A stretch of DNA of 64,000 bases from Cardiocondyla obscurior (GCF_019399895.1 NC_091868.1:3706499-3770498), one strand, 5' to 3'. Shown: positions 15,101 to 26,781, counted from the stretch's first letter. Made by a program: numbers and translations. Notes: generated by a model from the letters alone, not told the origin.

Positions 15101-16062
15101 CATGTCGCAACACAGCAGACAGAGCAGCGAGCCTTTTGGAGCCAGCGTGACCTCCTCTGAGGAGGACGAAATAACGAAGAAAGAACGGGAGATCATCGAG
15201 GTCCTTGAGAAAGAAGAACAGTGGCGATACGGCGATAATCGCGAATACAACAGGTATTGCAACCACAAGTATTACAACAGGTATGAATCAATTATCGGTG
15301 TGCAATTTTTTTTTTTTTTTTTTATATTTTGTTACCGGCATTAAAATCTAAACCTCTTTTTCAAGATAATTGAAATATATTAAGCTCTTGAAAAAGATTC
15401 TGAATTTTATTTGTTACAAAATTGCTTAATTAAAGAATTAAAAAAAAAAAAAATATATATATATATATTTTTTTTTTTTTATATATATATAAGATATATA
15501 TTGATAATCTTACAGTGAATTGGGGGAGAGATTGGCCCACAAGTTGCGCGAGCTTGAGGAAGAGAAGATGCAGCTAGAGAGGGAAGCGATATTACGCTGC
15601 AACGAGGACGCGTTTCGCAAGAGGGACGACAATTCACGCAAACAGGAAGATGCTTCCTCACATGAGCAATCGCAACAGCCGCACGATGAGACAGCGAAAC
15701 AGCGGGAGATTCAAGCGCGGACGACGGAGGAGGAAGCAAAGTACGTCGAGGACAAGCGAAAGGACGAAGAGCTTGAGACGCAGTCGGAACAACTGAGGAT
15801 GCAGAACGAGATCGTGGAGAAAGAGCGTAGAGTCGCTGACGCGTGTCGCAAAGAAGAGATGCGCATCCGAACGATGGAAAGTCAAATTCGCGAACAAGAG
15901 GTAAGGCAAATCTCCCTCAGTTTTATTCGAGCGCGAGACTAACGAGGATAAAGAGGCTAATTTTATAAGTAGATGGAATGAATTTTAAACAGAGTATCTA
16001 TTATTCAAGTACATACTGTCTGCGACATTTCTTCCAGTTGATTTTGTTATTTTTATTATTAC

Positions 16063-16094
<32 letters not shown>

Positions 16095-18559
16095 TTTTTT
16101 TTTTTTTTTTTTAAGGGAAAACTATGCACAAATTCTTTCTAGCCAAAGCACGCAGTTTTAACCGATAGCTTGGAAATATTATCCTTAGGGCAATGTTACC
16201 TTTATTTTCTCTTAGCGTTTTTTTATCTGATTATAGTACTTTTATTTAAGATAAAGCATGGTAATAACGTTTAATATTGCATTGCCCAAAGGATTCGATT
16301 GTTTAATAGCATGGTGCAAATGAAATATAATGGCGTAGTGTAAATATTGATAGAGGGATCGTTGCTAATTATTCGCAGAGCAAGGCATTGGTCGGTGCTG
16401 GGTTGAGCAGCAACGAAGATGAATTCCCTTCCGGGGTAAGACAACAGTTGTCATCACCATTGTTTTAGTCGCTTGTTTGCACGGAACTTTTATATAACTT
16501 TTATATGAATATTCGTATAGGAATTCTGTGCACCTCTTCCTACTGTCTCTTTTAAATTTCTTTCAAACGTTTCAACTAATCTAGGCTTGATTTGATATAA
16601 TTTATTTTTGTATAGTAATACGTTAAACGGATAAATTAATCGCACATAAGAATATGTAATTTTATTATTATATTTGTTAAAACACGTAAGTGTTGTAAAA
16701 TCTCAAATAAAAGTTGATAGTAATTTCAACTGAATGCAATCATAAAAATATCGTATATTTTCTTTTTAGGAAGTGTTACGAGTAGAAAGAGAACTTTTGC
16801 AGTTGGAGCAGGAAGAATTGAAAAGACAACGCAATAATTTGGCCTATCGCGAACAGAAGCAGCTCAGGTTAGCAGAGCAGTTACAGGAACAATGGAAGTC
16901 TTTGCAGGATGTTGCGCAAAATTCTATTAAAAATACTCAACAATACAAATATCATACACCCGCAGTGAATTACAGATCTTCAATGCCAGACTTGCAATTC
17001 CAAGATGTGCCAAGAAGAAGACCACCGCCACCGTCGATTCCACTTACGAAACCACGAATGCTCGATCAAAGACAAAGAGATGTTACAATAAGGTATAAAT
17101 ACAAATTATATTACACTTGTATGCCATATATGATGGATGTCTGACGGATTATGGAGAATTACATAATATTTTGTTATTATTATTATTGAATATATACCAA
17201 ATTTCTTTATTTAATTGCGAATGTATAGGAATAGCCGTATACCATCCGCGGATTCGATTCCCCAACAAGTAGACGCATCAATTCGTGAAAGCGCAACGGC
17301 AACACTTGGAAATCACCCTGGTCAACAAATGTCCAGGCAAACCTTACAAGCATTAAGCGCAGTTCCGCGCCCACGAATTGTTCAAGGAGATCAATGGGTC
17401 CAGCGAAGAAAAAGCGATGTGCCAAGAGGCGCACACGATGTGAATTATCAACATTGGCTCATTCAAGTACGTATCAAAATTGTGATCAAATATTCGTCAT
17501 AGCATAGCACGAGATAAAATTCTATCTTAACTATTTTTTTGATAGGAGGCCGAACAAAGAAGGATTAATGAGAGGAATCAACGGTCACCGGCGCGAAAAT
17601 CTCAGCCGCATGTAACTGGCACTTCCGTACCATATAATGCTCCAATTCGGACAGATAGTAAACCGTTACCCGATTCTATTATACAAACTTTAACACAAAG
17701 AGTACAGAATAAAACGCAGGAAAAACCTCTTTCGACGAGACGAAGGTAAATATTAGTATATGCATAAAAGAAAAAGCGAAAGAAAATATAGAAATTGATT
17801 TGAAACATCCTATATAAAAGTATACTTAAAGATAAGTTCTTTTTAGACCGGAGCAAGTTTATAATCAAGAACAACATTTGACTGTGCAACATCAATCGCC
17901 ACAATATACCCTACAGTCTCAAAAGACGCAACCCGCTCCAATCGCGAATAATAACGGAAATCAGGAAAAGATGCTGAGTGTAAGCGGAAAAAAGAAGTGT
18001 TCCCATTGTGGTGAAGAATTAGGTAATTTAGTAAATTAATATTAGCAACCTTTTTATATCCTGATAAATATCCTACGACTTTTTAGGTCGAGGCGCTGCG
18101 ATGATAATCGAAAGTCTACGATTATTTTATCATATGGAATGCTTCAAGTGTTGCGTGTGTCACGTACGTCTTGGAGATGGATTGATAGGAACAGATGTGC
18201 GCGTTCGAAATCACAAGCTCCACTGCCATAACTGCTACTCCAGTGACGACGGTACAAACATTTAATTCTTTCTTTAACTGTTAAATATAATTGTACAATT
18301 AAGTACGTTTTTATTCAAAGAATATTCGGTAGAACACACATTGCCTTCGAAATATAAAGAAAGAAAAAACGTATAAATTTAACATTAATAGTAATTTCAA
18401 TATTCATTAATACGTAAAATATTTTATGCCGTATAAACGTAAAGACAATTGTTAACATGACTGGAATCGTACGAATATACAAAAACGTCTTGAAATCGTA
18501 TCTCCGAATATACATTTACAACTGTCGAATTTTCAGGTGTCAAGTTCAGTTGTGTATAG
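6195..18559 (+). CDS. smash: LIM-domain protein of the LMO7/LIMCH1/Smallish type (5'-incomplete, 16 exons seen)
   Basis: Exons read from splice motifs with continuous phase: 6195-6344, 6661-6849, 6987-7274, 7720-9225, 9555-10460, 14145-14459, 14579-14806, 14892-15280, 15516-15900, 16379-16435, 16770-17092, 17229-17466, 17546-17745, 17847-18022, 18087-18251, 18537-18559 (about 1845 residues). The early exons resemble the conserved block of LMO7/LIMCH1 (NLDNWKSSRRKRQEHIIERV). The middle is disordered, Ser/Thr/Pro-rich, then charged coiled coil (exons at 15.5-17.1 kb). The C-terminus is one LIM domain with ligand pairs CSHC, HMEC, CCVC and CHNC. The last small exon ends in S-C-V, a class I PDZ ligand. 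Drosophila Smash is an adherens-junction LIM protein that binds Bazooka; a similar role is inferred. The 5' exons are missing, so the start is unknown. The symbol rests on domain order, not on an alignment. Confidence 0.82.
8308..8667 (+). repeat. Four diverged ERLSxLE motif repeats in the LIM protein
   Basis: Within exon 7720-9225 a short motif recurs four times: SIKERLSSLERQ (about 8308-8343), SIRERLTHLEKQ (8412-8450), PLRERLSTLEKY (8518-8556) and TIKDRLSALDPA (8629-8667). Spacing is about 105 bp. Seen directly. The repeats look like short amphipathic helices inside disordered sequence; their role is unknown. Confidence 0.6.
10461..14144 (+). other. Large intron of the LIM gene, with a possible alternative 3' end at its start
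   Basis: The donor at 10461 is the weak GTTAGA; the acceptor at 14143-14144 is a clean TCTTCAG. If the donor is not used, the frame runs 14 codons further to a TAA at 10503-10505, giving a truncated isoform without coiled coil or LIM domain. The intron contains T-runs near 12370-12390 and 13475-13496 but no convincing exon. Confidence 0.55.
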
Positions 18560-19700
18560 AAGCCTGGGGGATTAAAGGAATTAATGCTGATCAACTTGAT
18601 TGTAACATTTTCGGCTATATCTTGAGATCTTCGTATTTGATCATAATTTTTATTTAAAAGTATCATATCGAATGGGACACGCCACATAAGATAAATTGCG
18701 TAAACATATTTTTCAACATCATAGACAGGTCGCATAAGAATAAGGCGAACAGGGTGTCACTGTCTGCTGCGCGGTATATATTATTTTCTGTATTTTTTAT
18801 TCAAGGTAGTGAGTTCACTCATGTATGCAATACCGTTTCTACCAACTAACACGAATCATACGCAAAGGCTGTATATAAAGATGTATTTATGTAATTAGTA
18901 TAGTAATAAGAAATCATAAATTGTTGAGGTTTAATGTGGATGTAACTGGCGTCATTTTACCGACGCTGTATATTTTTGTAATATAGTTCTCGTACTATTT
19001 ATATATCAGGTATATCTATTTTACAACAGTTATAACGAAATACGCGTGACTGTTTTTTCAAGCAAAGTCGTTGATTTCTTGTTCAATCTTCTTCTTCTTT
19101 TCTTTTTTTTTTTTTTTTCCTACCCCTCTTTAGAAGTGAAAATAGCATGAGATTGAATCTCTATCGAGAAAATCAAACTTTGTCAACTACAAGTTCTTTA
19201 AAAAAATGTTCTGCAGGAATATTAACTTTAAATCTAATAAAAATATAGATCCGCCAATATTTGCGAATCAAAATGCAATTCGTACCAATACTTACGCGTC
19301 TAAACGTGAGCAAGAGGATCTTTCAAGCGCTTCCCGCAATCGAAGACGTGCTGGTTACATTGTGAGATATTGTAACATATGCGTCTCGTGTTATTACGTA
19401 ATTTTATATTATTGAAGAAAATAAATGTAAAACAACAAATATAAAACAGTTATCCCATATTATAAAAACTATAATTCCTACTTATCCTACAAACTTCCTT
19501 TACATATTCAGAAATATTCGTTTTAGCATATACATATATTATATGCATATATAGTACATGAATAATTTGAATTTATTTTGAGAAATTTTTTTTAAGTAAC
19601 TACTTTCTAATTTTTGTGCATTTATTCACTCGAATGCAGTCTGCATGGAGCTTATGTGTGTTTACATGAGGTTGAGAACTACTCTACTGGAGCATACTCG
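18560..19700 (+). other. 3' UTR and downstream flank of the LIM gene
   Basis: AT-rich, no gene recognised. AATAAA at about 19420-19425 is a candidate polyadenylation signal. A 69-codon frame at 19206-19415 has no recognisable features and is probably chance. Confidence 0.4.
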
Positions 19701-19706
19701 ATACTG

Positions 19707-20987
19707 GAACCAGAGAGCTGAACTTTCGATCGCGGCCGGCCACGCGTACAGATGCAGAGGCTCGTCCGTGTGAAGCCAGCGCTTCGGCTGCCGTCGGATA
19801 GAGGAAAAGGTCAGAGCTATACACTATCTGTCCTACTCTTTCGCGACGTCGTTGGTAACTCGGTAGTCTCGGTATCGCGCAAGCATGATGGAAACCGCTC
19901 GAATTCGAACGGCTACTCTTATTTGCCATGTACTATGAAACTTACCATGTTACCATTATTACCATGTAAAATAAAAATTGAAAATAAATAAATTATTATT
20001 CATAAAGAATCCTTCTTTTTACAAACTAAATCACTTTTATCTCATAAGTTAGCAGTACGAAATAAGCAGAGTTAATTTTTATAAATTTGTAGCTAATTTG
20101 TTGTTAAAAAGTAATTGGCAAAGAAAAAGTTCGTTACTCTCTGCTTTTATTATTATACATTTTTTTAATAATATTCAAGTAAAAGAAGATGAAGTTGGTC
20201 GCAAAGAAATTTAGTCGAGATAACGCGTTGTTGCTTATTTATCGCTAAATATTTGCCAAAGGAAAATATTAAATTGCTATTTTCTTTTCTTAATTAACAA
20301 ATTGATATTTTCTACGTAAACGCTCGTTATTAGGTAACGGTTGTTGCTCTCGATTCGGGGTTTCAGATATTTTGTTTAAAAATTGAAAAGAAGTCATTTC
20401 AATTGTTTAAACAATTTTTTTACAAAATTAGTCACTCATCGGATTCGGTCGCCGGACGATGTTGCGAGTGACATAGCATAGTCTTTTCTTCAATATTAAC
20501 ATTTTTGCTAGTTAACAAATGGATATCTCCGAGATCGAGTGTCCGACTTTTATAATTTTTTTTTTTAACAACGTTACAGCATCGTCCGACGACCGAATCC
20601 AATGAGTGACTTTTTTGCAAAAAATTATTTAAACAGTTTAAACATTTTCACGATGTAAAATTGCAATACTCAAATTCGGCGATGCATTATATGAAACCGA
20701 GAATAAAAATAATTTGTTAATTCGCAAAGCTTGCTATAATTTCCCTGTTATTAGTCAAAATCCTAGACCTAGTACGCGTGTAAAATGTCGCAAAAACGAG
20801 GATTATCAATCCGCGGCGTGCGGCGTTGTCTGCTCAACGAATTCGCTGCTGTCCATCGTTGCCGTTTCGCTTAGCCGAGTAATGCCTAGCCGATACTTTG
20901 CTTTTTCGATCTGTTCGCCGCCCGCCGCCCTCCGCCCTCCGCCCTCCGCCCTCCGCCCGCTGTTAACCACTTGTTGCCCATGCTGAT
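19707..20987 (+). repeat. Left copy of a ~1.25-kb inverted repeat
   Basis: This stretch matches 50612-51849 on the opposite strand nearly end to end with scattered substitutions and small indels. Homology starts at AGAGAGCTGAACTTTCGATC and ends near CACTTGTTGCC. This copy has an extra run of about four CCGCCCT-type heptamers near 20929-20958 that the other copy lacks. Frames on both strands are shared with the other copy but contain no known domain. It is most likely a non-coding mobile or segmental repeat; no terminal motif or target duplication was recognised. Confidence 0.85.
20431..20610. repeat. 31-bp inverted arms inside the left repeat copy
   Basis: Arm 20431-20461 (starting GTCACTCATCGGATTCGG) and arm 20580-20610 (ending CCGAATCCAATGAGTGAC) are reverse complements with about two mismatches, separated by about 118 bp. 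The same structure is present in the right copy near 50955-51130, so it belongs to the repeat family. Confidence 0.75.
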
Positions 20988-21356
20988 TATTCAGTTTTTT
21001 ATTGAAAGTAAATTTCGATAATGTATAAGATAAAGGTTAATTAAAATAAGATGCTGAAATGTAGAAATAACAAATAAAGTTTACTTTTTTTAATTTATTT
21101 AAAAATTAATTTTTCCGAAATCGGAAATGTACAGAAATCGCATATGTTCTTTGCACAAAAAGATATAACGTTTTTTTTGTATTATAACAAAACGATCGTG
21201 CCTTCACAAAAGTCATATTAATTTTTTTCCTCATAGAATCGAACGTTAGATGGTTTTAATTATTATTGGTGTTAGCGATAAACGACGAGTTTAAACAGTT
21301 GAAATAAATAATACTCGGAGGAAAGAGAAGGGTAAGCAGATCCCTTTGTTCGACTC

Positions 21357-21366
21357 TATATAAAAG
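21357..21366 (+). promoter_or_regulatory. TATA box of the small RGG gene
   Basis: TATATAAAAG lies about 70 bases upstream of the ATG at 21435. No other gene start lies nearby, so it is assigned to the spliced frame that follows. Confidence 0.5.
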
Positions 21367-21434
21367 AAGGATCGTTTTCATAACGCGAATTATAGTTAAA
21401 GGTGTCAAACAACAAGTATATTTGTGGTTAAAAA

Positions 21435-22054
21435 ATGTCGCGTAAGTATTTTATTATATATTCTTATTATAATATTTAAACGTTTCTGGTTTTAAATAGA
21501 TGTTTTATTTAATTATAATTTTTTTTTTTCCAGAAGAAGATTTACACTTAAGCGAGGAGGAAATGTTGCTAGATCTGAACATTAATGACACGCCGCCGCG
21601 CTCCTCGATATCAGTTCAATCGCTGGCTGCTCAATTGAAAAACCAAGAAAAAATTATTGAGCAGCTGGCGGAGAACCAAAAAAAGATGATGGACATTATG
21701 CAAAGTCAACAACCACAGCAGCAACAACAGCAACAATTGCAGCAGCAGCAGTCAGAGCAGCAAAAATCGGAAGAAGCTGCTGGCAGTGACCAACCCCCAC
21801 TGAGGGGTAGAAAAATGTGTAAGTTATTTTTATTTTAAGTATTTATAACTTATGCGCGCACGCACGTACGCACACACACACACAAATTTGTATTTTTTTT
21901 TATTACAGATTCTAGAAGAGAACACGGACGTGGAAGAAGCCGCGCCGGATGGTACGAAAGAAATTGGGGAAGAGGAGGAAGAGGAGGAAGACGAAAAGGA
22001 GAAAGAAGAGGAAGAGGTGGTCGCGGCGACTTCCACGTCAATTATTATTTTTAA
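21435..22054 (+). CDS. Small unknown protein with Gln-rich coiled coil and RGG-type C-terminus
   Basis: Three exons fit in phase: 21435-21441 (only ATGTCGC, then GTAAGT), 21534-21818 and 21909-22054, giving about 145 residues. The N-terminal half is acidic (EEDLHLSEEE-like), then a helical SLAAQLKNQEKIIEQLAENQ stretch running into a Gln-rich tract. The last exon switches frame relative to the Glu-rich open frame visible in the unspliced DNA and yields repeated RG/RGG units typical of RNA-binding tails, ending DFHVNYYF. A TATA box precedes it and AATAAA occurs at about 22254. I do not recognise the family. It could be a short host gene or an accessory protein of a mobile element. Confidence 0.55.
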
Positions 22055-22060
22055 ATTCAA

Positions 22061-23208
22061 TTTTTTTTTATTAATTTATTTTTTATTTATTTATTTATTT
22101 ATTTATTAAAATTAATTTTTTTAAATTTTTTGACGAAATTGTAAAATGAATTTTTTTATATTTTTAATGTACTTTTTTTTATTTTATATTTATATATAAT
22201 TTATTTAAAAAATTAATTTTTTTTTTATATTGTAATTGACAAATTAACGACAAAATAAAAATGTTTTTATTGCTACTTCATGTATTTTTTTTATTTTATA
22301 ACAACCTTCGCGTAAAACACAAATATTAAGCTCGAGATATTTAAATAAAAAAGCGAAAAAAATTTTTCTCTTATTGCAATTTTAAAGTAACTGTTAACGC
22401 GATAATTACAACATTAATTTTGAGACAAAGAGATGAGGCCAGACAGGTACATCGGCATTGACGGGAAACGGTGTATATAAACAGCCTAGCTAGGCAATGC
22501 GATAACAGCGGCCGATAGATAACATAGTTTAGCGAAAAAGACCGAAACACTTACACATTACCGAGGAGGTTATTGACCGTTTCAAAATAATTCAAAACAA
22601 AGAAATTTAGCGAAATTTTTTGTCTCAGCGCCGATATTAATAGCGGAGTATCAACGTGCGAGAGTCAGGGTCGTAAAAAAAAAATACCTATCTACACTTT
22701 TAACTTATTATCTATCGCGTGCGAGAGAGAAAAAGAGAGAAAGAGAGAGAGAGAGAAAGAGAGCGCTTATATCACTCATACTACATATATAATCATTCAT
22801 TTCTCATTCATTTCTGGATTTCCGCTTTCGACGTTTTTTCATTAACCATACTTTTGTTCGAGCATTTAATTAATTACGCGTTTTTTTTTTATTAACGACA
22901 AGCGAAAGACGTTTGATATAAAAACAAGTATAATGTAAACGCGCGATGACTCACGAGTTATTATTGTCTACCGCGAGAAAATAAGATAAAAATGAACAAG
23001 TGTCGACCAAATACTAATAAGATCAAAATATATAATTAACACCGGCAGCAATCAATCCAATAAACACATTCTAACAACGACAATTAAAAACAGCGTTCAA
23101 ATTTTTTTATTTCTCCTTTTTATAAAATAGTCTAATAATTAAATAAACTATATAATTGTTAATAATTTGTATAAACATGTAAAAACATTAAAAAATAAAA
23201 AGTTACAT
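22061..23208. other. AT-rich region with a TATA-like site, no gene seen
   Basis: A TATATAA at 22474-22480 followed by GC-rich sequence looks like a promoter, but no open frame follows. A short (GA)n lies near 22725-22762. It could be a non-coding transcript or the remnant of an element. Confidence 0.3.
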
Positions 23209-23282
23209 AGGCCTGACTCGAACTAGCGATCCTGCGCTTACTAGACCAGAGCTGTCCGCGCTGGACTACCACGCTGCTTCAA
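23209..23282 (-). repeat. tRNA-like sequence (tRNA pseudogene or SINE head)
   Basis: The reverse strand reads like a degenerate tRNA: a D-arm-like GTGGTAGTCCAGCGCGGAC, an anticodon-arm-like GCTCTGGTCTAGTAAGC and a B-box-like AGTTCGAGTC. The acceptor stem does not pair well, so a working tRNA is unlikely. Confidence 0.4.
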
Positions 23283-23474
23283 AAATAAGTCTAACTTATC
23301 TAACTCTCGGTACTTCAATACATCGCAAATGTTTAAACTCGATTTTCTTTTTTTATTTTAGAGAAGCGCATCGAATGGCTTTACAATATTAATGTAGAAA
23401 CACCAATTTTCAAACTCTGCAAATTTGAATAAAATCAGTGTTTCGTTGAGCGCGATCTCCCCTTGTTAATAATA

Positions 23475-23976
23475 TACAGGGTGATCAGTGGACGGAGTTA
23501 AAAATAGTAGATATAACTAATCGAATTAAGACAAAAAATATTTTACCATTTAAAAAAATTCTGAATTTCCGAGAAAAAAAATTAAATTTATGTACTCGTA
23601 AGAGCGGCAAAGAAGCGTGGGCTGAGTGAGCGCGCGATAGACAGCGGCGTGTATACCTTAAAGGTGATGGACGGAATCAGCGCGCGGCGAGCGAGACGAA
23701 GCGACAACGCGCGTTGTCACTTCATTTCGCTCGCGTGTCGTCACATCGTCTCGCTCGCCGCGCGCTGATTCCGTCCATCACCTTTAAGATATACACGCCG
23801 CTGTCTATCGCGCGCTCACTCAGCCCACGCTTCTTTGCCGCTCTTACGAGTACATAAATTTAATTTTTTTTCTCGGAAATTCAGAATTTTTTTGAATGGT
23901 AAAAGATTTTTTGTCTTAATTCGATTAGTTATATCTACTATTTTTAACTCCGTCCACTGATCTGGGACACCCTGTA
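23475..23976. mobile_element. Palindromic mariner-type MITE (fold-back), 502 bp
   Basis: Arms 23475-23699 and 23746-23976 are near-perfect reverse complements. The ends are TACAGGGTG and CACCCTGTA, typical mariner-type termini with TA duplication. The left arm lacks about six bases (TCCCAG) present next to the right terminus. The 46-base centre contains its own 16-bp perfect palindrome, GACAACGCGCGTTGTC. There is no coding capacity. The arm core resembles the MITE at 60279-60645. Confidence 0.85.
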
Positions 23977-24242
23977 TGTTTAAATAAAATTTAGTTTTTT
24001 TTTAGGCTCTAAAATTTGTCTCCCTTCCTCGTTAGCTCTTATCATTTGATTAACATTGGTTATTCAAATCGATAAGATTTCCAAGCATCACCACGTGGAA
24101 GTGAGGATAGGAATTGAGTAGAAAAATCTAGATCAATCATGTTAAATACACAAATTTTACTTCTATTTGTTAAATTATTATACATATTATTTTATATCAT
24201 ATGATATAATTTCACTAAAAACGATTATTTATTGTTGTATAG

Positions 24243-24673
24243 GTATAGATGTAGAAATAACTAATACAGATGGAACTAGTACATCATGTAAGTCAGAAGG
24301 AGAGCAATATACAAGTGAGGAATCAAAAGGTTCTTCACCAGCAATTTGGAAAACTATGGCAGCTTCTATTAAGCCGACCAAAACAGTGCCTTTAACGGAT
24401 CCTATTAAGAAAAGAAAACGAGATTCTGAGAAGACAAGTGACATGCTTTCTCATTCATCAAAAAATGTTTCATTACTAGCTGCATCTCTAAGTTCAGCTC
24501 TTGAAAGATTTGGACAATCTCAACCACTGCAGCCAGCACCTCGTCCTAATATATATTCAGATGTAGAAACAATGTTAGGTCCCATAGCGGTTGCGCTTAG
24601 CAAAGTAGATGAGAAAGAACAAGTGTCATGTGTCATGGATATGTTGGCAGTTGTTAAAAGATATATTAAGTAA
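24243..24673 (+). CDS. BESS-motif-type protein associated with Harbinger element 1 (partial)
   Basis: The last exon starts after a TATAG acceptor at 24242 and ends at TAA 24671-24673. It encodes about 143 residues: an acidic Ser-rich stretch, a basic patch (DPIKKRKRDSEK) and a helical C-terminus (VETMLGPIAVALSKVDEKEQ) resembling the BESS motif of MADF-BESS proteins. PIF-Harbinger elements commonly carry such a DNA-binding partner next to the transposase. Here it converges on the transposase at 27095-28681. No MADF or Myb N-terminal exon was found upstream, where a palindromic MITE now sits, so the gene may be truncated. Confidence 0.5.
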
Positions 24674-24679
24674 CTTTCA

Positions 24680-25440
24680 TAATGTTATGAATATAAAGTT
24701 CGTCTTCTGTGATTAAGTCTATTTGACGCTACAAATGCTTTAAAATGTTTGATTAACCAATTAAAATAATTTTACAAATAAAATAAATAAAAGAAATACT
24801 TTAAACCGTTTGTAATGTCAAGTAGACTATTGCCTAAATGAGCGTTGATTTAATGCAATAATAATCTAATATAATTTTATTTTTAAATGCTAAAGGAACA
24901 AACCAAGATTAAAATATATATTTAATTTAATTTAAATTTAAATAATTTATTTTTTAAAGAGTGTAATAAAATGTTTTTTATGCATGTTAATTTTTTAATT
25001 TGATTATATTAGTAGAAAGAACATTTTCTTTTTATTTTGATTGTCGTGATAAATACCGAAGTATTTTCTACTTATATTATTCGAATATATTTATTTTTTA
25101 ATACTACTGTTACCGTAGTATGTTACTATATTACATATATTATTTGTGTTAATATAGTTCTAAGTTTAATTATATTGAGAAAGACTGATTTTTTATTATT
25201 TGCGTATCCAGAAATAATACTTGTCTAGAAAGTTTTGTCTTTGATGTACCTTTAATATCCCAATTATTCGACATTTTATAATGTAGAAATTATAGATTTA
25301 ATAGGCATATTGTTTTTATACAAAGAGTTCAATTTATTAATAAAGATAATGATAAAAGACTTCTTATACACGTTTTTTATTAATTACCTTTACAATTAAA
25401 CCTTAATAACCTAAATAATAATTATCAAAAAATGTTCGTA
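24680..25440. other. AT-rich, no gene seen
   Basis: No frame with recognisable features on either strand. It separates the BESS-type gene from the mariner remnant. Confidence 0.4.
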
Positions 25441-25448
25441 CTGCAGGG

Positions 25449-26175
25449 TTCCTCGCACAGAGCAGGAGAGACGCATCTTTTCCAGACTCTATCCTCTGGA
25501 CTGACGAGTCGACGTTTACGCCAAACGGCGTAATTAATTTAAGGAACCGCCTTTACTGGTCGGATGAAAATCCACATGTTATTAGACAGGGAGCTTTTCA
25601 ATATCGATGGTCCACAAATGTATGGGCGGGACTCATCGATAATCATGTGGCAAGTACAAACGGAAAAAAACAATTATTTTATTAAATACTCTGTAACAAA
25701 AATTTTTTTTTATTTGTATTAGATTGGTCCATATTTTCTTCCGCCACGTTTAACCGGCGAATTTTATGAATATTTTTTGGACACCGAGCTCCCTGGTCTT
25801 CTTGAAAATATTCCGCTGGCAACAAGGAGAAACATGATTTACCAGCACGACGGGGCACCGGCTCATTGGAGTCGAGGAGTACGCCGACTTTTAGACGCAC
25901 GCTTTCGCGACAGGTGGATCAGTCGTGGTGGTCCAATTATTTGGCCACCACGATCGCCAGATTTGACTCCGCTGGACTATTTTTTATGGGGACACATAAA
26001 AAACTTAGTCGAGCCCCAGAGAAACGGCACTGTAAACGAGGTACGCGAGGCCATCGTTGCGGCCTTCGCTACCATTACGCCGCATATGGTCCATCAAGCG
26101 ACGCAAGACGTTGTTCGAAGGGCCCGACTCTGCGTGCAACAAAGAGGAGGGCACTTTGAACAATTTTTAAATTAA
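25449..26175 (+). pseudogene. Tc1/mariner-superfamily transposase, 5'-truncated, DD41D spacing
   Basis: Two blocks, 25449-25649 and 25723-26175, join in phase. The DNA between them begins GCAAGT and ends TTAG, so it could be a 73-base GC-AG intron. First catalytic Asp in WTDESTF, second in YQHDGAPAH, third in SPDLTPLDYFLWG. I count 41 residues between the second and third Asp, unlike the DD34D of classical mariner. The N-terminal helix-turn-helix region is absent. The gene ends normally with HFEQFLN and TAA. It lies between the convergent genes of Harbinger element 1 and probably inserted there. Confidence 0.8.
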
Positions 26176-26781
26176 ACTATGACAGTGGATTAGGCCTACC
26201 GGGGATACCACGATAAAAAAAACGCACTATGCTATCTACCGCTAGGTAGTGAGGAAATGATAGCACATCTTAATATTAATAATTTCCTAATATTAAAAAT
26301 ACGTTTTATTTGATGTCTGAAATCCTAAAGACAGCATAATATGTTAATGTTAATATCGTGCTTTCGGAAGCGCGGAAACATTTAATTGTTTGTCGGCACG
26401 GTATCATATGATCGCGAGCGCATTCGTTTCATCTTTGCCGCAAAGACTTCAATACGTGATTGTTTCTTTCTGAGTTGACTCAGATTATATCTTTAAAAAC
26501 ACCGTCGCCGCCGCGGCCGCGGCCGGCCCCTAAGTTGCTTAGAGCTCATTCGCCGAACCCGCTCGCCAATCAGTATTATTCGACTCGGCTACTTTCTGCA
26601 GAAAACGAAACAATGCCATCGCCGCGCCCAGCCCATAGATTTCTTAGCGTTCATTCGCCGAGACATAATAATTTTTATAAAATCAACGGTTACGAATTTT
26701 GCATAATTGTATAGGACTTTTCGTCTTAAAATATTCTTGTCTACCCCAAAATTTCGGGAGTGACAAAACGAACCGGACACC

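Noticed and set aside
19684..19929. 81-codon reverse-strand frame shared with 51631-51882
   Set aside because: Shared because both lie in the inverted repeat; frame has no known domain and the copies differ by frame-neutral and frame-altering changes alike.
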